A DNA stretch of 64,000 bases from Diplolepis rosae (GCA_030998225.1 JAPYXD010000704.1:2294001-2358000); one strand, 5' to 3'. Positions 1-11,339 are shown, counted from the first letter of the stretch. The notes: a model not told the origin generated them from the sequence alone. Translations and numbers: made by a program.

Positions 1-1089
1 TGAGACTTTAGCTCGCAACTTCAAGGCCTCTTCGATGGTGTCTGCGCCAGTGATCATGTCGTCGACGTAGAAATCATCAGCAATCACCTGTGCTGCCAAT
101 GGGTCGCTGTCTCTTATGTTCTCAGCAACCTCCTTCGAACACCTGGTTGCTAGAAATGGCGCGGCTGCTGTGCCGTACGTTACTGTATTGAGCTGAAAGG
201 TCGTGGGTCGTTCTGCAGGATCATTTCGCCAGAGAATGCACTGTAAATTTCGATGATCAGGATGAACCCACACTTGTCGATACATTTTCTCGACGTCCGC
301 AGTCAGAACAATACTGTGAAGTCTGAAATGTAAGATGAGTGAGAGAAGATCCTGTTGAACGGTTGGCCCCACGTGCAATATGTCATTTAGCGACTTTCCA
401 GATGTAGTGATTGCTGAGGCGTCGAAGACGACCCGTAACTTCGTCGTCGTGCTGTCTGGTCGCAGAACCGCGTGATGAGGAAGGTAATATCTGATTTGGA
501 TTGTCTTGTGTTAACTCACCATTCACTGCTGTCATGTGGCCTAATTCTTGATATTCTTTCATGAATGCAGAATATGATTCTTTTAGCTGTGGGTCTCACT
601 TGAAACGCCGTTCAACCGACTCCAATCTTTTGTAAGCCATGTGGAATGAGTCACCCAAGGATTCAGGCTGATCGCAAAGTGGTAGTCTGACGATGAACTT
701 TCCATTGACATCTTTGGTAACTTCCTTCTTAAACAGCTCTTCATATCGAGCTTCCTCTAGCGATAAGATAGGGCGATAATTGAGAGATTCTTCGATGTGC
801 CAGAATTTTTCAATCTGAGTATCCAATCTGCTAAGGCTGCATATTCCGCGACGGCTGCCGGAAACATTTGAAAGGTCACCTGCTATGATCCAGCCCAGCT
901 TGGTCTTCTGAAGCACTGGAAGTCCTCGCCCTAATTTGAGTTGGCCTACGCAAATCAGGTCCCAAAAGAGGCCGACTCCGATGACGATGTCAACTTCGCT
1001 ACCTGCATACTACTCTGGATCTGCTAGTTTGAGGTGAGGTGGTATCTCCCAGGGTCGCTCTGATTTTGTGAGAACTGTTAGCTTTCCAG
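1..1089 (-). pseudogene. BEL/Pao retrotransposon pol fragment (end of protease to reverse transcriptase), decayed
   Basis: Read on the minus strand this continues the gag-protease ORF that ends at 1090, but in shifted frames with internal stops. Recognisable pieces in order are a post-protease linker (LGWIIAGDLS at about 860-900), the Pao-type spacer with IEKFWHIEE (about 790-820), and reverse transcriptase starting near 560. The RT stretch includes VVFDAS (about 425-440), TADVEKMYRQVWVHP (about 260-305) and a YVDD-type catalytic core, DDFYVDDM, at about 53-76. At least one frameshift lies near 1090, one stop near 1010 and another frame break around 480-600. The 106-residue open piece at 596-916 is part of it. 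The remaining RT, RNase H and integrase lie beyond the window edge. The BEL/Pao assignment rests on the conserved linker and RT wording. Confidence 0.85.
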
Positions 1090-2709
1090 TTACCTTTTCC
1101 ATGATGATAAAGTTGAGGATTGCAGAATATCCGTTGAAACGAGAGCCAATAGTTGCTCTTGTGTAATAAGTGCTCTGAGTACATAACCTATTCCACCTAC
1201 TTCGATGTCTTGCTCATATATTTTCAATTGCAGGTCTTGACTCAAACTTGTTGTCATGAAATTTGAGGTCGAGCCGCTGTCTAGCAATGCTCGACACATG
1301 TGCGATCTGCTGTGTTGATCTAGAACGTTGATTATGGCTGAACCCAGGACTGCTTCATAGCCTGACAGTGATGCTAACGCTGTGACGACAAACGTGTTCG
1401 CCATTGACTTGATCGTCCCCGGAGTTGCCGTGCCTTTTGACTGAGGTATTCCTTCGTCTGAGTGCAATAGTGTGTTGTGTGCTTCGAAGCAGACTCTACA
1501 CGAGCCCTTACATTCGCTGCCTGGATGCACCTTCTTTAAGCAATTGAGGCAAAGGTTGATAGCTTGTGCTTCTTGAATTCGCTGCTTCGCGCTAAGTCTG
1601 TGGAACTCTGAACATGCGTGAATGTCGTGTGGTTTTCCGCATTTATAGCATCCACTTAATTGTGCAGCATTTGCTTGTGCTTTGAGCGCGGAAAATCTGT
1701 CAGATTTATTGAATGGTTTACCTTTGCTCCCGTTGGCCGATGAGGGTTGATTCGATTTTGTTTGACCTGCTTGATTCGAATCCGTCCCGTAAATTGTTTC
1801 GAGTGCGCCACACCTGTGTGAGAGGAAATCTAAAAGTTCTTTCAGTGTAGGGATCTCATCCCTCTCATTTTTCATTTCCCACTCTCGAACTGAGACCTTG
1901 TCGAGTTTCTCTGTGATGATTTGAATGAGAATTGTGTCCCACGTGTCCACTGGCTCCTTGAGAGCTTTCAGCGCCTCAATGTGGCGCCGTGCTTCGTCGA
2001 TTAAGTGACGAATCTCGGTGTGTGATTCTTTTTGCAAAGACGGCAATCTAAGTAGTGATCTTGTATGCTGTCGCACTAAAAGCCGCTTTTTTTGGTAACG
2101 ATCACACACGAGCTTCCATGCGACGTCGTAATTGCTGTCGGTTAACTCCAAGGAATTAATTATGTTTGAAGCGCCCTTGGTAAGTGCTGTGCGAAGATGA
2201 CATAATTTTACTATCTTGGGCACTGTAGGTTGATCGTGGACCATGGATTTAAACAGGTCGTGGAAGGATTGCCAATGTTGGTAGTCTCCATCGAACGTCG
2301 GCAGCATGATTTTAGGCAAGTTTAGCACATTAGACGAAGCGGGTACATGACTGTGCGAACATCCATTCGTTTCTGCATTCATTACTAATGACGCTGTTGG
2401 AGCTTCCCCGGCAGCGATTCTGGCTCTGGCTAATCCTACCACTGAATAATATAAATCTTCGTAGATCATCCTAGCTGTGCTCAATTCCACTTCAGCATCC
2501 TCATTTTCGTTGTTCTCGGTTAGCATGTCTTCATCTAGCTTCATTTGTATAGTGTCGAACTCGTCATATGATGCTAGGACCTTGGCCAACCTTTCCTTTA
2601 ATTCGTCAATGGGAGACGTAGGAGAAAGACCTTGAATGTACGTCTTTAATCGCGTTAGCTGTGCTTTAAGTACCTTCTTACGACTGGTCGGCTGTTCCCG
2701 AGTTGCCAT
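1090..2709 (-). CDS. BEL/Pao retrotransposon gag-protease polyprotein
   Basis: This 539-residue ORF encodes the capsid-type N terminus of a BEL/Pao element. An N-terminal coiled helical part (residues 1-110) is followed by the DUF1759-like Pao gag domain: LPKIMLPTFDGDYQHWQSF at about 130-150, then a helical domain to about residue 300. Cysteine-rich zinc knuckles follow (CYKCGKPHDIHAC at about 354-366, then CLNCLKK and CRVCFEAH). A retropepsin site LLDSGSTSNF sits at about 475-485. The product would assemble into particles and mature by self-cleavage. The ORF loses homology after GGIGYV (about residue 506) and ends in a frameshifted tail, so the element is inactive. The ATG at 2709 fits the usual BEL gag start (MATREQ). 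Family assignment is firm; activity is not expected. Confidence 0.9.
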   Translation of the reverse strand: MATREQPTSRKKVLKAQLTRLKTYIQGLSPTSPIDELKERLAKVLASYDEFDTIQMKLDEDMLTENNENEDAEVELSTARMIYEDLYYSVVGLARARIAAGEAPTASLVMNAETNGCSHSHVPASSNVLNLPKIMLPTFDGDYQHWQSFHDLFKSMVHDQPTVPKIVKLCHLRTALTKGASNIINSLELTDSNYDVAWKLVCDRYQKKRLLVRQHTRSLLRLPSLQKESHTEIRHLIDEARRHIEALKALKEPVDTWDTILIQIITEKLDKVSVREWEMKNERDEIPTLKELLDFLSHRCGALETIYGTDSNQAGQTKSNQPSSANGSKGKPFNKSDRFSALKAQANAAQLSGCYKCGKPHDIHACSEFHRLSAKQRIQEAQAINLCLNCLKKVHPGSECKGSCRVCFEAHNTLLHSDEGIPQSKGTATPGTIKSMANTFVVTALASLSGYEAVLGSAIINVLDQHSRSHMCRALLDSGSTSNFMTTSLSQDLQLKIYEQDIEVGGIGYVLRALITQEQLLALVSTDILQSSTLSSWKR

Positions 2710-3060
2710 GTTGCCTGTGGTGTGGGTGGGGTAGTTCTAGTTGAGTCGAGCCCTTCTTGAGGTTCCTCGTGTATGAAGAAGGAATGTTGGTTGAGTCAAG
2801 CGTAGTTTGCTGCCATCCTGTAGGCCTGACTCCTTTCCCACGCGGCGACTTGCCTCAGTGACGAGTAGTGCAGCCCCTGTTGACCGTAGAAGGGGTGCAG
2901 GGGAAGCGACTTGTTCTCCCTCCACTGCTAATTGAACTTCCAAACTTCACTGAATGCTTGTGACGCGTTTGAGCTTGGCTAGCGTGGGTACTATTCACCA
3001 CTACAATCACACTGTTCGTTGCTGAGGAACGCTTGCCTCACTTACACACACACAGCTTTC
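2710..3060 (-). other. BEL/Pao 5' untranslated leader and probable 5' LTR
   Basis: This stretch lies upstream of the minus-strand gag start. It is GC-richer than the DNA to the right, lacks coding similarity, and has an initiator-like TTCAGTGAAG on the minus strand near 2945-2955. In an intact BEL element the 5' LTR and primer site would sit here. I could not place the LTR edges or primer site, because the partner LTR is outside the window. Confidence 0.45.
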
Positions 3061-3373
3061 TCCGGCACTTTCACTAATGTAGGTATTGTTGCTTGTTTTT
3101 TAGTAATTTGTTCACTAGATCACTGGCATTTTTCACAAAAATAATCCGGCTCGAAGGACCATGTTTAGAAACCGCAAAAAAGAACACGTTAGGGTTTCCT
3201 CAATTTCTCATAATGAATGAAGTACACGTCACTGACAATGAAATATGTTGTTTATTAAAAAATGACACAAATTATTATTGCACAGACAAGAACATAAATG
3301 AAAGATTAACGACTTGAGCAGATTCTCGTTGTAGAGTGAATCAGTGAAATTAAACAATTATAAGATTTATTGA

Positions 3374-3697
3374 ATGGACACTGGTTGTAATGTCTCTAAA
3401 AACACAAGCGCAGTACTCAAGCGTAAGAAGCTAACTAACTCAAAAGGGAAAAACGGACCCACCCTCGTTAGTGGGGGTGAGCCTGACGTCAATTTACTAA
3501 CGGGACGCTTAGACAAGCACGTAGACACTAGTAGTGGTTCTAACAAGAAAAAGAGAAAGTGTTGGGCATTGGGTGAAACTCAAACAATATCAAAGAAATG
3601 TTTCTCTGATTCAAAGAAACTGTTTTCTCAGTGTGGTATTTCAAGCGAATATTTACAGCAGTTTTACATACTTGAACTATTTAATATGAAAAAATAA
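3374..3697 (+). CDS. Unrecognised small basic ORF
   Basis: An ATG-initiated 107-codon ORF, rich in lysine and serine, with a KKKRK cluster near its middle. I recognise no domain, signal peptide or membrane segment. A second weak ORF (3093-3317) lies just upstream in another frame. The segment borders the BEL element and may be a remnant of another retroelement ORF or chance coding potential. No promoter or splice signal supports it. Confidence 0.2.
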   Translation: MDTGCNVSKNTSAVLKRKKLTNSKGKNGPTLVSGGEPDVNLLTGRLDKHVDTSSGSNKKKRKCWALGETQTISKKCFSDSKKLFSQCGISSEYLQQFYILELFNMKK

Positions 3698-4311
3698 TAT
3701 ATGGATTATTTCCAGCCACATGAAATAAATAGGTAAATTCTCGCAACTTTTAACTACTTTAAAATTTATGATACTCTGTCTACTTAATTTGCAAAATGAA
3801 AAAACGCTGAATTTGACCTCAATGAATTCCCTAATGATTCAATACATAGTGACGGATTCAGCAGTTTGAAGTTCAAATTGTCGCAATAGACTACTGGAAA
3901 TTGGATCAGCTCGAATTGCAAATTAAAAATTACGTTGGAAACATAGTCGTTCCCGAGCTCATATAATACAACGCTAACGTTCACTTGGTAATTATCTGAT
4001 ACCGTTAAATTATGCATGCATATACAAGTATATTGAATCCTTTCTGCATCCTATTCCAATTTTGTTTACGTAGTCACGATTAGTGCCAAGAATACATTGA
4101 GTCACCAATAATAGCTCAAATGCGATAAAGTGTTTATTTTAAGAACGCCTCTATTTCTGTTTGTTAGAACACTCTTTCGAAAATAGATAATACACTTTCT
4201 GTAAGAAATATCTTTTGCATGTGGGACAAATTTTGTATAAAGTTAAATCAGTAAAATCGAATATTTAGGGATTGATTCAAAATCCAGAAATTATACTTTG
4301 AGGTCTTGGAT
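3698..4311. other. AT-rich intergenic DNA, nothing recognised
   Basis: No coding similarity, RNA gene or clear repeat edge was seen. A short minus-strand ORF (3784-4017) has no recognisable content. Confidence 0.5.
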
Positions 4312-4676
4312 TGCCATGGATCGATCGGACCATGTGACTAAATTATACATTAATTCGTTCATGTAAAATAACTTTTTAAATTTACAAAACAACTATCTGG
4401 AAATTTGAGAAACATAACAAAATACAATAAAGCATGTCTGTTAACTTCCTTATAACAAAAATGATGAAAATGATTGGAAAACTTATCGACAATTACAGTT
4501 AACTGCAAAAATTTTTCCAAAATTTTCACTCGAACCAAGTTGACAGACGTTCTTTATCGCCTTCTGTTGTATTTTACAAATTTTTAGGAAGATATTTTGC
4601 AAAATAAAAAAGTTATTTTACACGGACTTTTACAGGAATTTGGTCACGTGATCTCGTTGATCCACGGCCTTAAGGT
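4312..4676. repeat. MITE of the CCATGGATC/CACGTGA family (family G)
   Basis: The ends are imperfect inverted repeats: GCCATGGATCGATCGGACC on the left near 4313, and the complement of GATCCACGGCC on the right near 4655-4667. Each is followed inward by a GTGAC/CACGTGA box and a TGTAAAATAACTTTTT stretch near 4362-4377, mirrored near 4606-4621. The same ends recur near 5040-5068, 23508, 24815, 33445, 33775, 62050 and 63375. No coding capacity. Edges are approximate. Confidence 0.65.
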
Positions 4677-5112
4677 CATGGATCACCCACATAGAAAAAG
4701 ATTAAGAAGGATTGATGAAGGATTTTAATGGATAGAAAAGTAGTTATTAGAAAAGATAGACGTGAATTTAGAATGAAAAAGAAATAGAATTGGATAAATT
4801 ATCTCTATCTTTTTCTATAATAAAGATTCAAAATGATTCAAAAGGATAAGATTTCTACATTTTTACTTCCAGCAGGGAAACCTGTCTTAGTGCTTTCTTA
4901 TCCATGTTCCGAAATTTCAGAGAGATATTCCATTTCCTGTGGAAATGGCGTTACAGAGCTGTAATTGCCGATAATTCCCAGTTTTATTTTCTCAAAAATA
5001 AACTTTTTGCAAAATTTTTACTAAAACGAAGCTAACAGAGATCTGGTTGATCCATGGCCTTAAGGCTATTATGTCTTACTTATCCGTTCCCAGCTTTATC
5101 GACACTTTTTTC
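4677..5112. other. Intergenic DNA with a partial family-G MITE end
   Basis: Mostly AT-rich sequence without features. At 5040-5068 the motif GATCTGGTTGATCCATGGCC matches the right end of the family-G MITEs, so 4950-5068 is probably a truncated copy. Confidence 0.5.
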
Positions 5113-5138
5113 GCCCTTCGCACGTCCATATTAATTGA

Positions 5139-5146
5139 GATATCGA
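5139..5146. other. hAT target-site duplication, left copy
   Basis: GATATCGA immediately precedes the element terminus CAGTGTCTCC. The identical 8-mer follows the other terminus at 14012-14019. Eight bp is the diagnostic length for hAT integration. Confidence 0.93.
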
Positions 5147-7590
5147 CAGTGTCTCCAGAACGTGGGATTTTTCGGCCCCCACCACGTTCCCATCTGGGAG
5201 AAACACATGCAAACGTGGCGTGTCAGTGTGTCGGCTCTGCAACACGCTGCGGTCACCAGCTTCGTGTAAAGCCGAAGGTGCACGAAGACGGACTTCGTTA
5301 CAATGCTTGAGTTTTCAAGTTATTTTTAGATTTCACGCTTTCGTTTATCGAGTCGAAATTAAGAATTGTATTTTTCTCGAGTACGTGCAAAAGAGGCGCG
5401 AAGCAGACGACGAATTTGAATTTACGAAGTATATAGTTCAAGAAATAACACTTTTCTTCAATTTCTTGAAGAAAGTCTGCATGAAATAAACATCAGTATG
5501 ATCTTGGAAAATTTCATGAGGATTTCAACACTTCAAAAATAAACTTTCAGTGAAATTTAGTGACAATAAATGTATAAAATTTGAATCAATATATAATTTT
5601 CCATTCAAATTTATATACTTCTTACTAATTTTGTACATTTAACAATTTTTCAATTAGAACAATATTTTCTATCAAGATAAAATGAACATAAAATTCAAGT
5701 TCATAATTTATATTTTCAGTTATATGTTAGAAATATTTTCATCTCACATTTTTGTAGCCTAAGCACAAACTTTTCATTCCAAAACTTAAAATCTCTACGG
5801 AAATGGAAAATTGTCTAATAGCAGTAGATAAATTAAAAAGCTAAAATATGTGTTTATTGGTATTTCCATATTAACATATAAATATCAATCAACTTTAAAT
5901 TTTACATAAAAATGTTCGTTCGAAGTGTTCAAATCTTGTTACAATTTGACAAGATTTTATGGAGGAGTGCAAGCTTTTGGATGAAATATTTTGTAGTTCT
6001 TAATTTGTCTGTCCGTCTGAAATCGTAGTAACATTTGAACAGTAAACAACAAATTTTCCAATAGAATTCAGGATCAATAATAATTGATTCAGGAAATACT
6101 TCAACTCTGTAGAGCATTTTTGTATTTCGAATTCAAAATGTGTGCTTAAGCCACAAAAAAGTAAGCTGAAAATGTAGATATAAAACTAATTATGTCATGT
6201 TTATGTCTTCTTAATGGAAAATACTTTGCATATAATTCTCTAATTCGATATTTTTTTAATGTATGAACATTCAAGAAATTGATAAATATTCCATCTTTTT
6301 ATAGGAACTAAAAATTTCCGGATAATGCTTTGATTGAGAAAGCTAAAAATTTGTCAAATATTGATATAAATTGCAATTTTACAATTGCATTATTTTTCAA
6401 ATATTTTAACATCTCTTCAATCTTGATAATTCTTACAGAAGTTTATTTCATGTGAGTGACTTTTTCTTTTTCTACACGAAGAAAAATGGAGATCAGGAGA
6501 ATACGAACGATTACTGGGAATTAAGAATGATTTCTATAAAAGAGAAGAGAGTATTTGACAGTACAAGACTGATTCCCAAACAGTGTGACACTCTCTTTTG
6601 TCATCTAATAATTTTGCCTATTTTCCAGTAATCACCCATATTTCTCTGATTTCCATTTTTCTCCGTGTAATGACAGATTTCGTAATTCTAAATTCGGCCC
6701 ATTTCTTAACACTGTAAAAAGATTTTAAAACTTCATAAAGATTTTTTTTCTGTTTTATTCAAAGTCAATAAATATTCAATGTTTGGAATCGAAATATTAA
6801 GTAAATGATTTTTAATTTCTGGGAATAAACTGCTTTAATAAGACAATCTTTCTTCTTTGTGAGAAATCTCAATTTTAAAATTAAAATTCTACGCATAGGA
6901 TACAAAAACATAATATGAAAATACTTTTATTACAGAATTTTGAAATATACAAGTTGACCAATTTTTAATCGAGTAAATCGGCTACTTTAAGCAAAAAATT
7001 ATGTTAAAAATATTTTATCAAAAAAAAAATAAGACACATTAAATTACGGTTTAAAATCCACATTCATAGATTGATGGTAAAAGCAGTTTAAAGTTTTTTA
7101 ATCTTACGTTTTAGTGACGTATGCACAGACTTTTAATCAGATAAATGAAATGCTTTATAGAAAGTCAAAATTTTCTTATTACTGCACTTAATCAAATTTA
7201 TAAAGTAAAAATATTTTTTAATTGATGCTTTCACTCAATTCTTTAAACATTCATTAATTGAAAATTGTACTCAAAATTTAATCTTGCAGCGTTCCAATAT
7301 TCCCACAATGTTACAAAATCTTATTAATCATTATTTTAGTCGAATTATTTTCAAAATATTTAAAAAATAAATGTAAATATTTTGATTAAATACTCTGTCA
7401 AATTTTGCATTTGACTGATCTTGCAAAATTGTTGAAAGTTTTGAATACCGATAGAAGAAACTTTAAATGAAATTTTATGTCCATAAATGCTTAAAGTTCT
7501 ATATAGAAATATCAACTACAACATTCTCAAATTTTATAAATAAACTACTAAATTCAAAAAGTTTCGGATTTTTTTAAAAATTGTAATATG
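5147..7590 (+). repeat. hAT left terminal inverted-repeat arm
   Basis: Mirrors 11567-14011. Matching ends near 7590 (AAATTCAAAAAGTTTC, then divergence) and at 5147. Both arms contain the same non-functional short ORFs in mirrored positions: 5220-5489 equals 13669-13938 and 5929-6117 equals 13041-13229, residue for residue. No transposase code lies in the arms. The outer 170 bp are GC-richer than the rest. Confidence 0.92.
6472..6669. repeat. Palindromic MITE inside the hAT left arm
   Basis: A ~200 bp near-palindrome begins CTACACGAAGAAAAATGGAG and ends with the complement CCATTTTTCTCCGTGTA. It encloses mirrored GATTACTGGGAAT/ATTTTCCAGTAATC boxes and mirrored AAGAGAGT/ACTCTCTT boxes. The same element sits at the mirrored place in the right arm, so it was present before the arms were duplicated. 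Confidence 0.75.
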
Positions 7591-7675
7591 GGATGATTTG
7601 GGGTGCTTGATTATTGTGAGTCCCCTTGCCTCTCACTTATGCCCAAAGCGTGATATCACTCAATTTCAGTATGTT

Positions 7676-7797
7676 TTCTTACTCACAAAATAATAATTAA
7701 AACTAAACAATTTCCATACCCGAGGCACGCGAAGAAAGGAATAAAGAACGTATCTCTGATATAAGAAATAAAATGTCATTATTTTGTGAGTAAGAAA
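7676..7797. repeat. Short perfect inverted repeat beside the hAT transposase stop
   Basis: TTTCTTACTCACAAAATAAT at about 7676-7695 is mirrored exactly at about 7778-7797, separated by about 82 bp. It lies 40 bp past the end of the transposase frame and could fold as a 20-bp stem. Function unknown; it may be a tiny inserted element. Confidence 0.6.
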
Positions 7798-7838
7798 GGG
7801 GTTTGAAATTGATTAACGCCATGCCTTGGCCATTAGAA

Positions 7839-8255
7839 TTAATCCTCTCCTTCGTGAGCGAAGAGCGACAAACCACTTTCCCTATCACTTTCTGCCATCT
7901 CATATAGATTTTCGGTCATTAATTGCAAATGCTTCGAAGTGATGCTCGTTGTTCTGGCTGTTTCAGCTCTCGCCTTTAGGGCTGATCGAGTAACACAAAT
8001 TGAGTTGACCGTCCTGTTTCCTAAGCGATTTCTTTTGGGAGTTTTCGCGTCCGTGAGCATGGAGAAACCTCGCTCCGCCTCAGCATTTGAATGAGGAAGA
8101 CTCCGAACATGATTCAATACTGAGGTCAAATTTTTCTCCTGTACTCGTCGAAGATACACCGATACTAGACCAGATTTCGTCAAAAGATAAATTCGACCAC
8201 TTTTCTTTGAGTTCCTGTCTGATTTTGAGTAAAGAATCCCACTCTTTTTGTACAC
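7839..8255 (-). pseudogene. hAT transposase C-terminal dimerisation domain (frameshifted continuation)
   Basis: This minus-strand frame overlaps the end of the main transposase ORF and supplies its missing C terminus. From about 8130 downward it reads SLPHSNAEAERGFSMLTD and then KRNRLGNRT, the signature of the hAT C-terminal dimerisation region, which also carries the final catalytic glutamate in this superfamily. The residues before that junction are out-of-frame noise, so the real continuation is about 8133-7839. A one-base change in a short A run (T run on the plus strand, about 8131-8135) accounts for the break. The break could be a genuine mutation or an assembly error; it leaves the gene inactive as written. 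Confidence 0.82.
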
Positions 8256-10056
8256 CTATTCTATCAAACGACCCTAAATCTTGACAAACTTTCCAGACCC
8301 TAGGAAAAGTTTCGCTTCGATCAGCATAGAAAGCTACTTGAGGCCGGAAAACAGCAACGCAAGACAAAAAGATGTCGTCAAAAGGAAGTCGATTGCGAAT
8401 TTCTTCGCTTGCTGTGACATAAAATTTCAAGCAATTACGAAGAAATAGATCAACTTCTACTATTTGCAATTTCTTGTTTGTAAGTTGCTGCTGGAAATAT
8501 TCTCGCGTTTCCTTACCAACGTCAATGTCTTGAAGCGGTTTTTGATTACTAGGATCTGCAAAGTTAACATTTCTAATGATTTGAAAGAATAAATTCGGTT
8601 GAAGAAGACCCTCTTTCAAATAACTGCTAAGAATCCATACGAAGAATTTAGCCAAGTTTGGCTGGAGTTCCTGAACCATTGTTTCGCGACTTTGAAATTT
8701 CGCATTGTATACGTTGAACCTATTCAAAGTAAATTTCAAGAATAGGAAATATGCGAGTGTCAAAGGATTCTGCATTTTTCCTAACAAGTCTTTGGCCTTC
8801 TCTACCTTCTCAGATACGAGGACCATAAGATACTGAAGAATAACTTCCCAATTCTTTATTATAATATCTATGCATCGATAGCGGACAAGCCAGCGAGTTT
8901 CAGAATGACTAGGAATTTTTTGATAGTCATTTCCTAATTCCAAAACAATTGATCGAAAAATAGCCGTTCGCTTGGAGCTAGCATTAAGAAAAGCTGGCAA
9001 ATCTTTGATTAAATCCTCTACATCTGGGATTGTGGCACAAGCATATTTTGCTACAATTGCTGACGAATGCGAGACACACGGGAAAACAATTAAACGGGGA
9101 CTTTTTTCCTTTAATTTTGTTTTAAATGAGGACCTATTGCCGACCATCACCTGTGCGTTATCACAAGCTAAAGCACAGATATTAGATAAAGGGATTTTCT
9201 GCCCGGACAATGCTTTTTCGAACGCATCAAAAATTTTAGAGGCAGAACAATCCGAAGCATTTACATTAATAAGCTGGAGCAATTCCACCCTGACAGAAAA
9301 TGTCGTTGGCTCCACATATCGAACCATTAATGACAGACACTTTTCTAGAGTCCTGTCGGTCGTTTCGTCTTCGTACACTGAAAATGATTGCTTACGCAAA
9401 ATATTTGCCATGCGATCAGTTTCAGCATCACATACGACGTTATTTACAACTAGGACCATTTTAGTGTGGCTCAATCTAACGTCTTTTATAACCGAAGGTT
9501 CCATATCTTGGAAAAGTCCTATCAATTCTGATGAAATCGCGAATGGTAAATTATGCTCTACGAAAAATGTACTAATCCTAATCTCTGCTTCTTGTACTTT
9601 CTGTTTGAAAGTAACACTTTCCGGAATCGTGAAATTTGTGAATTCTAAAGCAGAAGAACTTGCTACACAAGGTTCAACACTGTAAGAATTGGCAGTTACA
9701 TTAGAAGAATTCTCACTTACTACTCCATAACATTCTAATTTGTTTGAAAACTCTTGCTTCTTTCTGTGTGATAAAGATGCTTCATGGTTTTCAATTTCCG
9801 ATTTGCCACATAGCAACGTTTTATTGCAAATTTTGCAATGAAATCTTGTTTCATCTGCTAATGTAACCACCCACTCTCTCCACGACGGAAATTCCTCAAA
9901 CCATCCCAACTGAAAGTTTTTTGCATTTTTCATGACTTTTCTAGAGGGTTGACATTCGTTTGAACCAGAGTTCGAACGGTGGTCAACCTTCGTTTGAACC
10001 TGGCTGTCCTTCAAAACACTCGAATTTGGGTCAACCGGATTACTCATTGTGAACAA
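8080..10056 (-). CDS. hAT-family transposase (BED-finger, ZNF862/ZBED-like)
   Basis: This 658-residue ORF encodes most of a hAT transposase, which would bind the element ends and catalyse cut-and-paste transposition in the nucleus. A basic, polar N terminus is followed by a BED-like zinc finger, FHCKICNKTLLCGKSEIENH with a following LSHRK (about residues 71-99). The RNase-H-like fold shows YEDETTD (about 230), CDNAQVMVG (about 299-307, second catalytic Asp), VSHSSA (about 330) and the hAT hallmark SETRWLVRYR (about 385-394). Residues after GEK near 8135 are out of frame; the dimerisation domain lies in the overlapping frame at 7839-8133. With that piece the protein would be about 730 residues, usual for the family. 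The ATG at 10056 is the first in frame; a second Met lies three codons downstream. Between the arms, it is the only real gene of the element. Confidence 0.92.
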   Translation of the reverse strand: MFTMSNPVDPNSSVLKDSQVQTKVDHRSNSGSNECQPSRKVMKNAKNFQLGWFEEFPSWREWVVTLADETRFHCKICNKTLLCGKSEIENHEASLSHRKKQEFSNKLECYGVVSENSSNVTANSYSVEPCVASSSALEFTNFTIPESVTFKQKVQEAEIRISTFFVEHNLPFAISSELIGLFQDMEPSVIKDVRLSHTKMVLVVNNVVCDAETDRMANILRKQSFSVYEDETTDRTLEKCLSLMVRYVEPTTFSVRVELLQLINVNASDCSASKIFDAFEKALSGQKIPLSNICALACDNAQVMVGNRSSFKTKLKEKSPRLIVFPCVSHSSAIVAKYACATIPDVEDLIKDLPAFLNASSKRTAIFRSIVLELGNDYQKIPSHSETRWLVRYRCIDIIIKNWEVILQYLMVLVSEKVEKAKDLLGKMQNPLTLAYFLFLKFTLNRFNVYNAKFQSRETMVQELQPNLAKFFVWILSSYLKEGLLQPNLFFQIIRNVNFADPSNQKPLQDIDVGKETREYFQQQLTNKKLQIVEVDLFLRNCLKFYVTASEEIRNRLPFDDIFLSCVAVFRPQVAFYADRSETFPRVWKVCQDLGSFDRIGVQKEWDSLLKIRQELKEKWSNLSFDEIWSSIGVSSTSTGEKFDLSIESCSESSSFKC

Positions 10057-11339
10057 TAAATTATACGACGAAGGAAAACAGAATTATTTGAAAAGAATTA
10101 ATAAGATGAAAAGTCGATAAAATTGAGCGAATGTGAATAATTTGTAATCTGCACACAAATTAAGTTTCACAAAATAAACTTACCCACAAGCATCAAACAA
10201 TAACGTACGTAAGAGCACTCACGTATCACCAAATAATAATATAATATTCTTACTTTTGCCGTTTTCAATAAGGAATTACGATAAAAATATGAAGAATCCA
10301 CACTCATGCCTTCTCAAATAACGCATAAAGCGAGAATCAAGTATATCTTAGAAGAAAACAAAAGAAGGTTGCTATTATTATTTGTTTTGGTCTCCAATTT
10401 GACCTCTATACCGTTCGTTTGCGATTTAAAACATTGGTAACTTTTTGGCTATTAATCTGATTGAGCTACAACTTTTCAGAAAACTTTCTTTACTAAAGTA
10501 TTAAAATTTTTCTCCTGTAGATAGTTTCAGAAAATGTAGACACTTAATACAATATTAATAAAATCGTAAAATTCTGAAAATTTGTTAAGCTAGCGCGAGT
10601 GGAAGTAGAGAAAACAATTTTTTTTTAAATGTAATTCTCCCAATTACTTGAAAAATTAGAAGTTTTAAAAATTTTTGCAAAAGGAAAAACGATGTGCCTT
10701 GAAAGTGTGTACAAGTCCTTGAAATTCAAATTCGAACGATTTTTATAATTAATTATCCTGTACATTTAAAGATACAATTTTTGTATTTGGAATAAGTTTT
10801 CTGCAATTACGAAAAAATTTATTTAGAGTACATAAAATTTATTGAACTATTACTAGTAAACTCTACCTCCGTGGTGGTGTGGAAAGGAGTTTTATTTCAG
10901 AATATTTGGGATTCTCTAAGAATGAACCAGCTTTTTTATTTTAATATTTCAAATGTGTTTTCTTTCTTTTATGTTTAAGGCAAAAACTAGATCTAAAAAA
11001 AGCAAAAAAAACCTATTTCTCTAATTGCGTCCAAGATTAGAGCAGAATCTATGCAACCGATTGTTAAAGGTTTTAAAAGTTTTCGCTTTAATTTAAAAAG
11101 CAAGTCTTCATAGTATTTTACTAAGTAATGAAAGTATGTCTACAATTGTTTTCTTGAATCCTACCCAAAGGTCAAACATGGTGCAAAAATGTCGTAAAAT
11201 AAGAAAAATGTCTGAGTACTTTGAAGAAGTTTTTCTAAATCGATATGTATCATATTCCAATAATATTTAGGAATATTTATAAAATATTCATCTTCTAAAT
11301 TTGTTTGATTAATGTACAGAGTACACTTTATATTTGAAA
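10057..11339. other. hAT internal non-coding DNA upstream of the transposase
   Basis: AT-rich, single-copy within the element. It should hold the transposase promoter, but no convincing TATA/initiator pair was singled out. The minus-strand ORF at 11161-11436 has no recognisable content. Confidence 0.5.

Noticed and set aside
5220..6117. Short ORFs duplicated exactly at 13041-13938
   Set aside because: Identity is explained by the inverted arms of the hAT element. The frames lack domains and need not be coding.
8972..9685. 237-codon ORF on the plus strand
   Set aside because: It is the antisense of the hAT transposase; the minus-strand reading has clear family motifs and this one has none.
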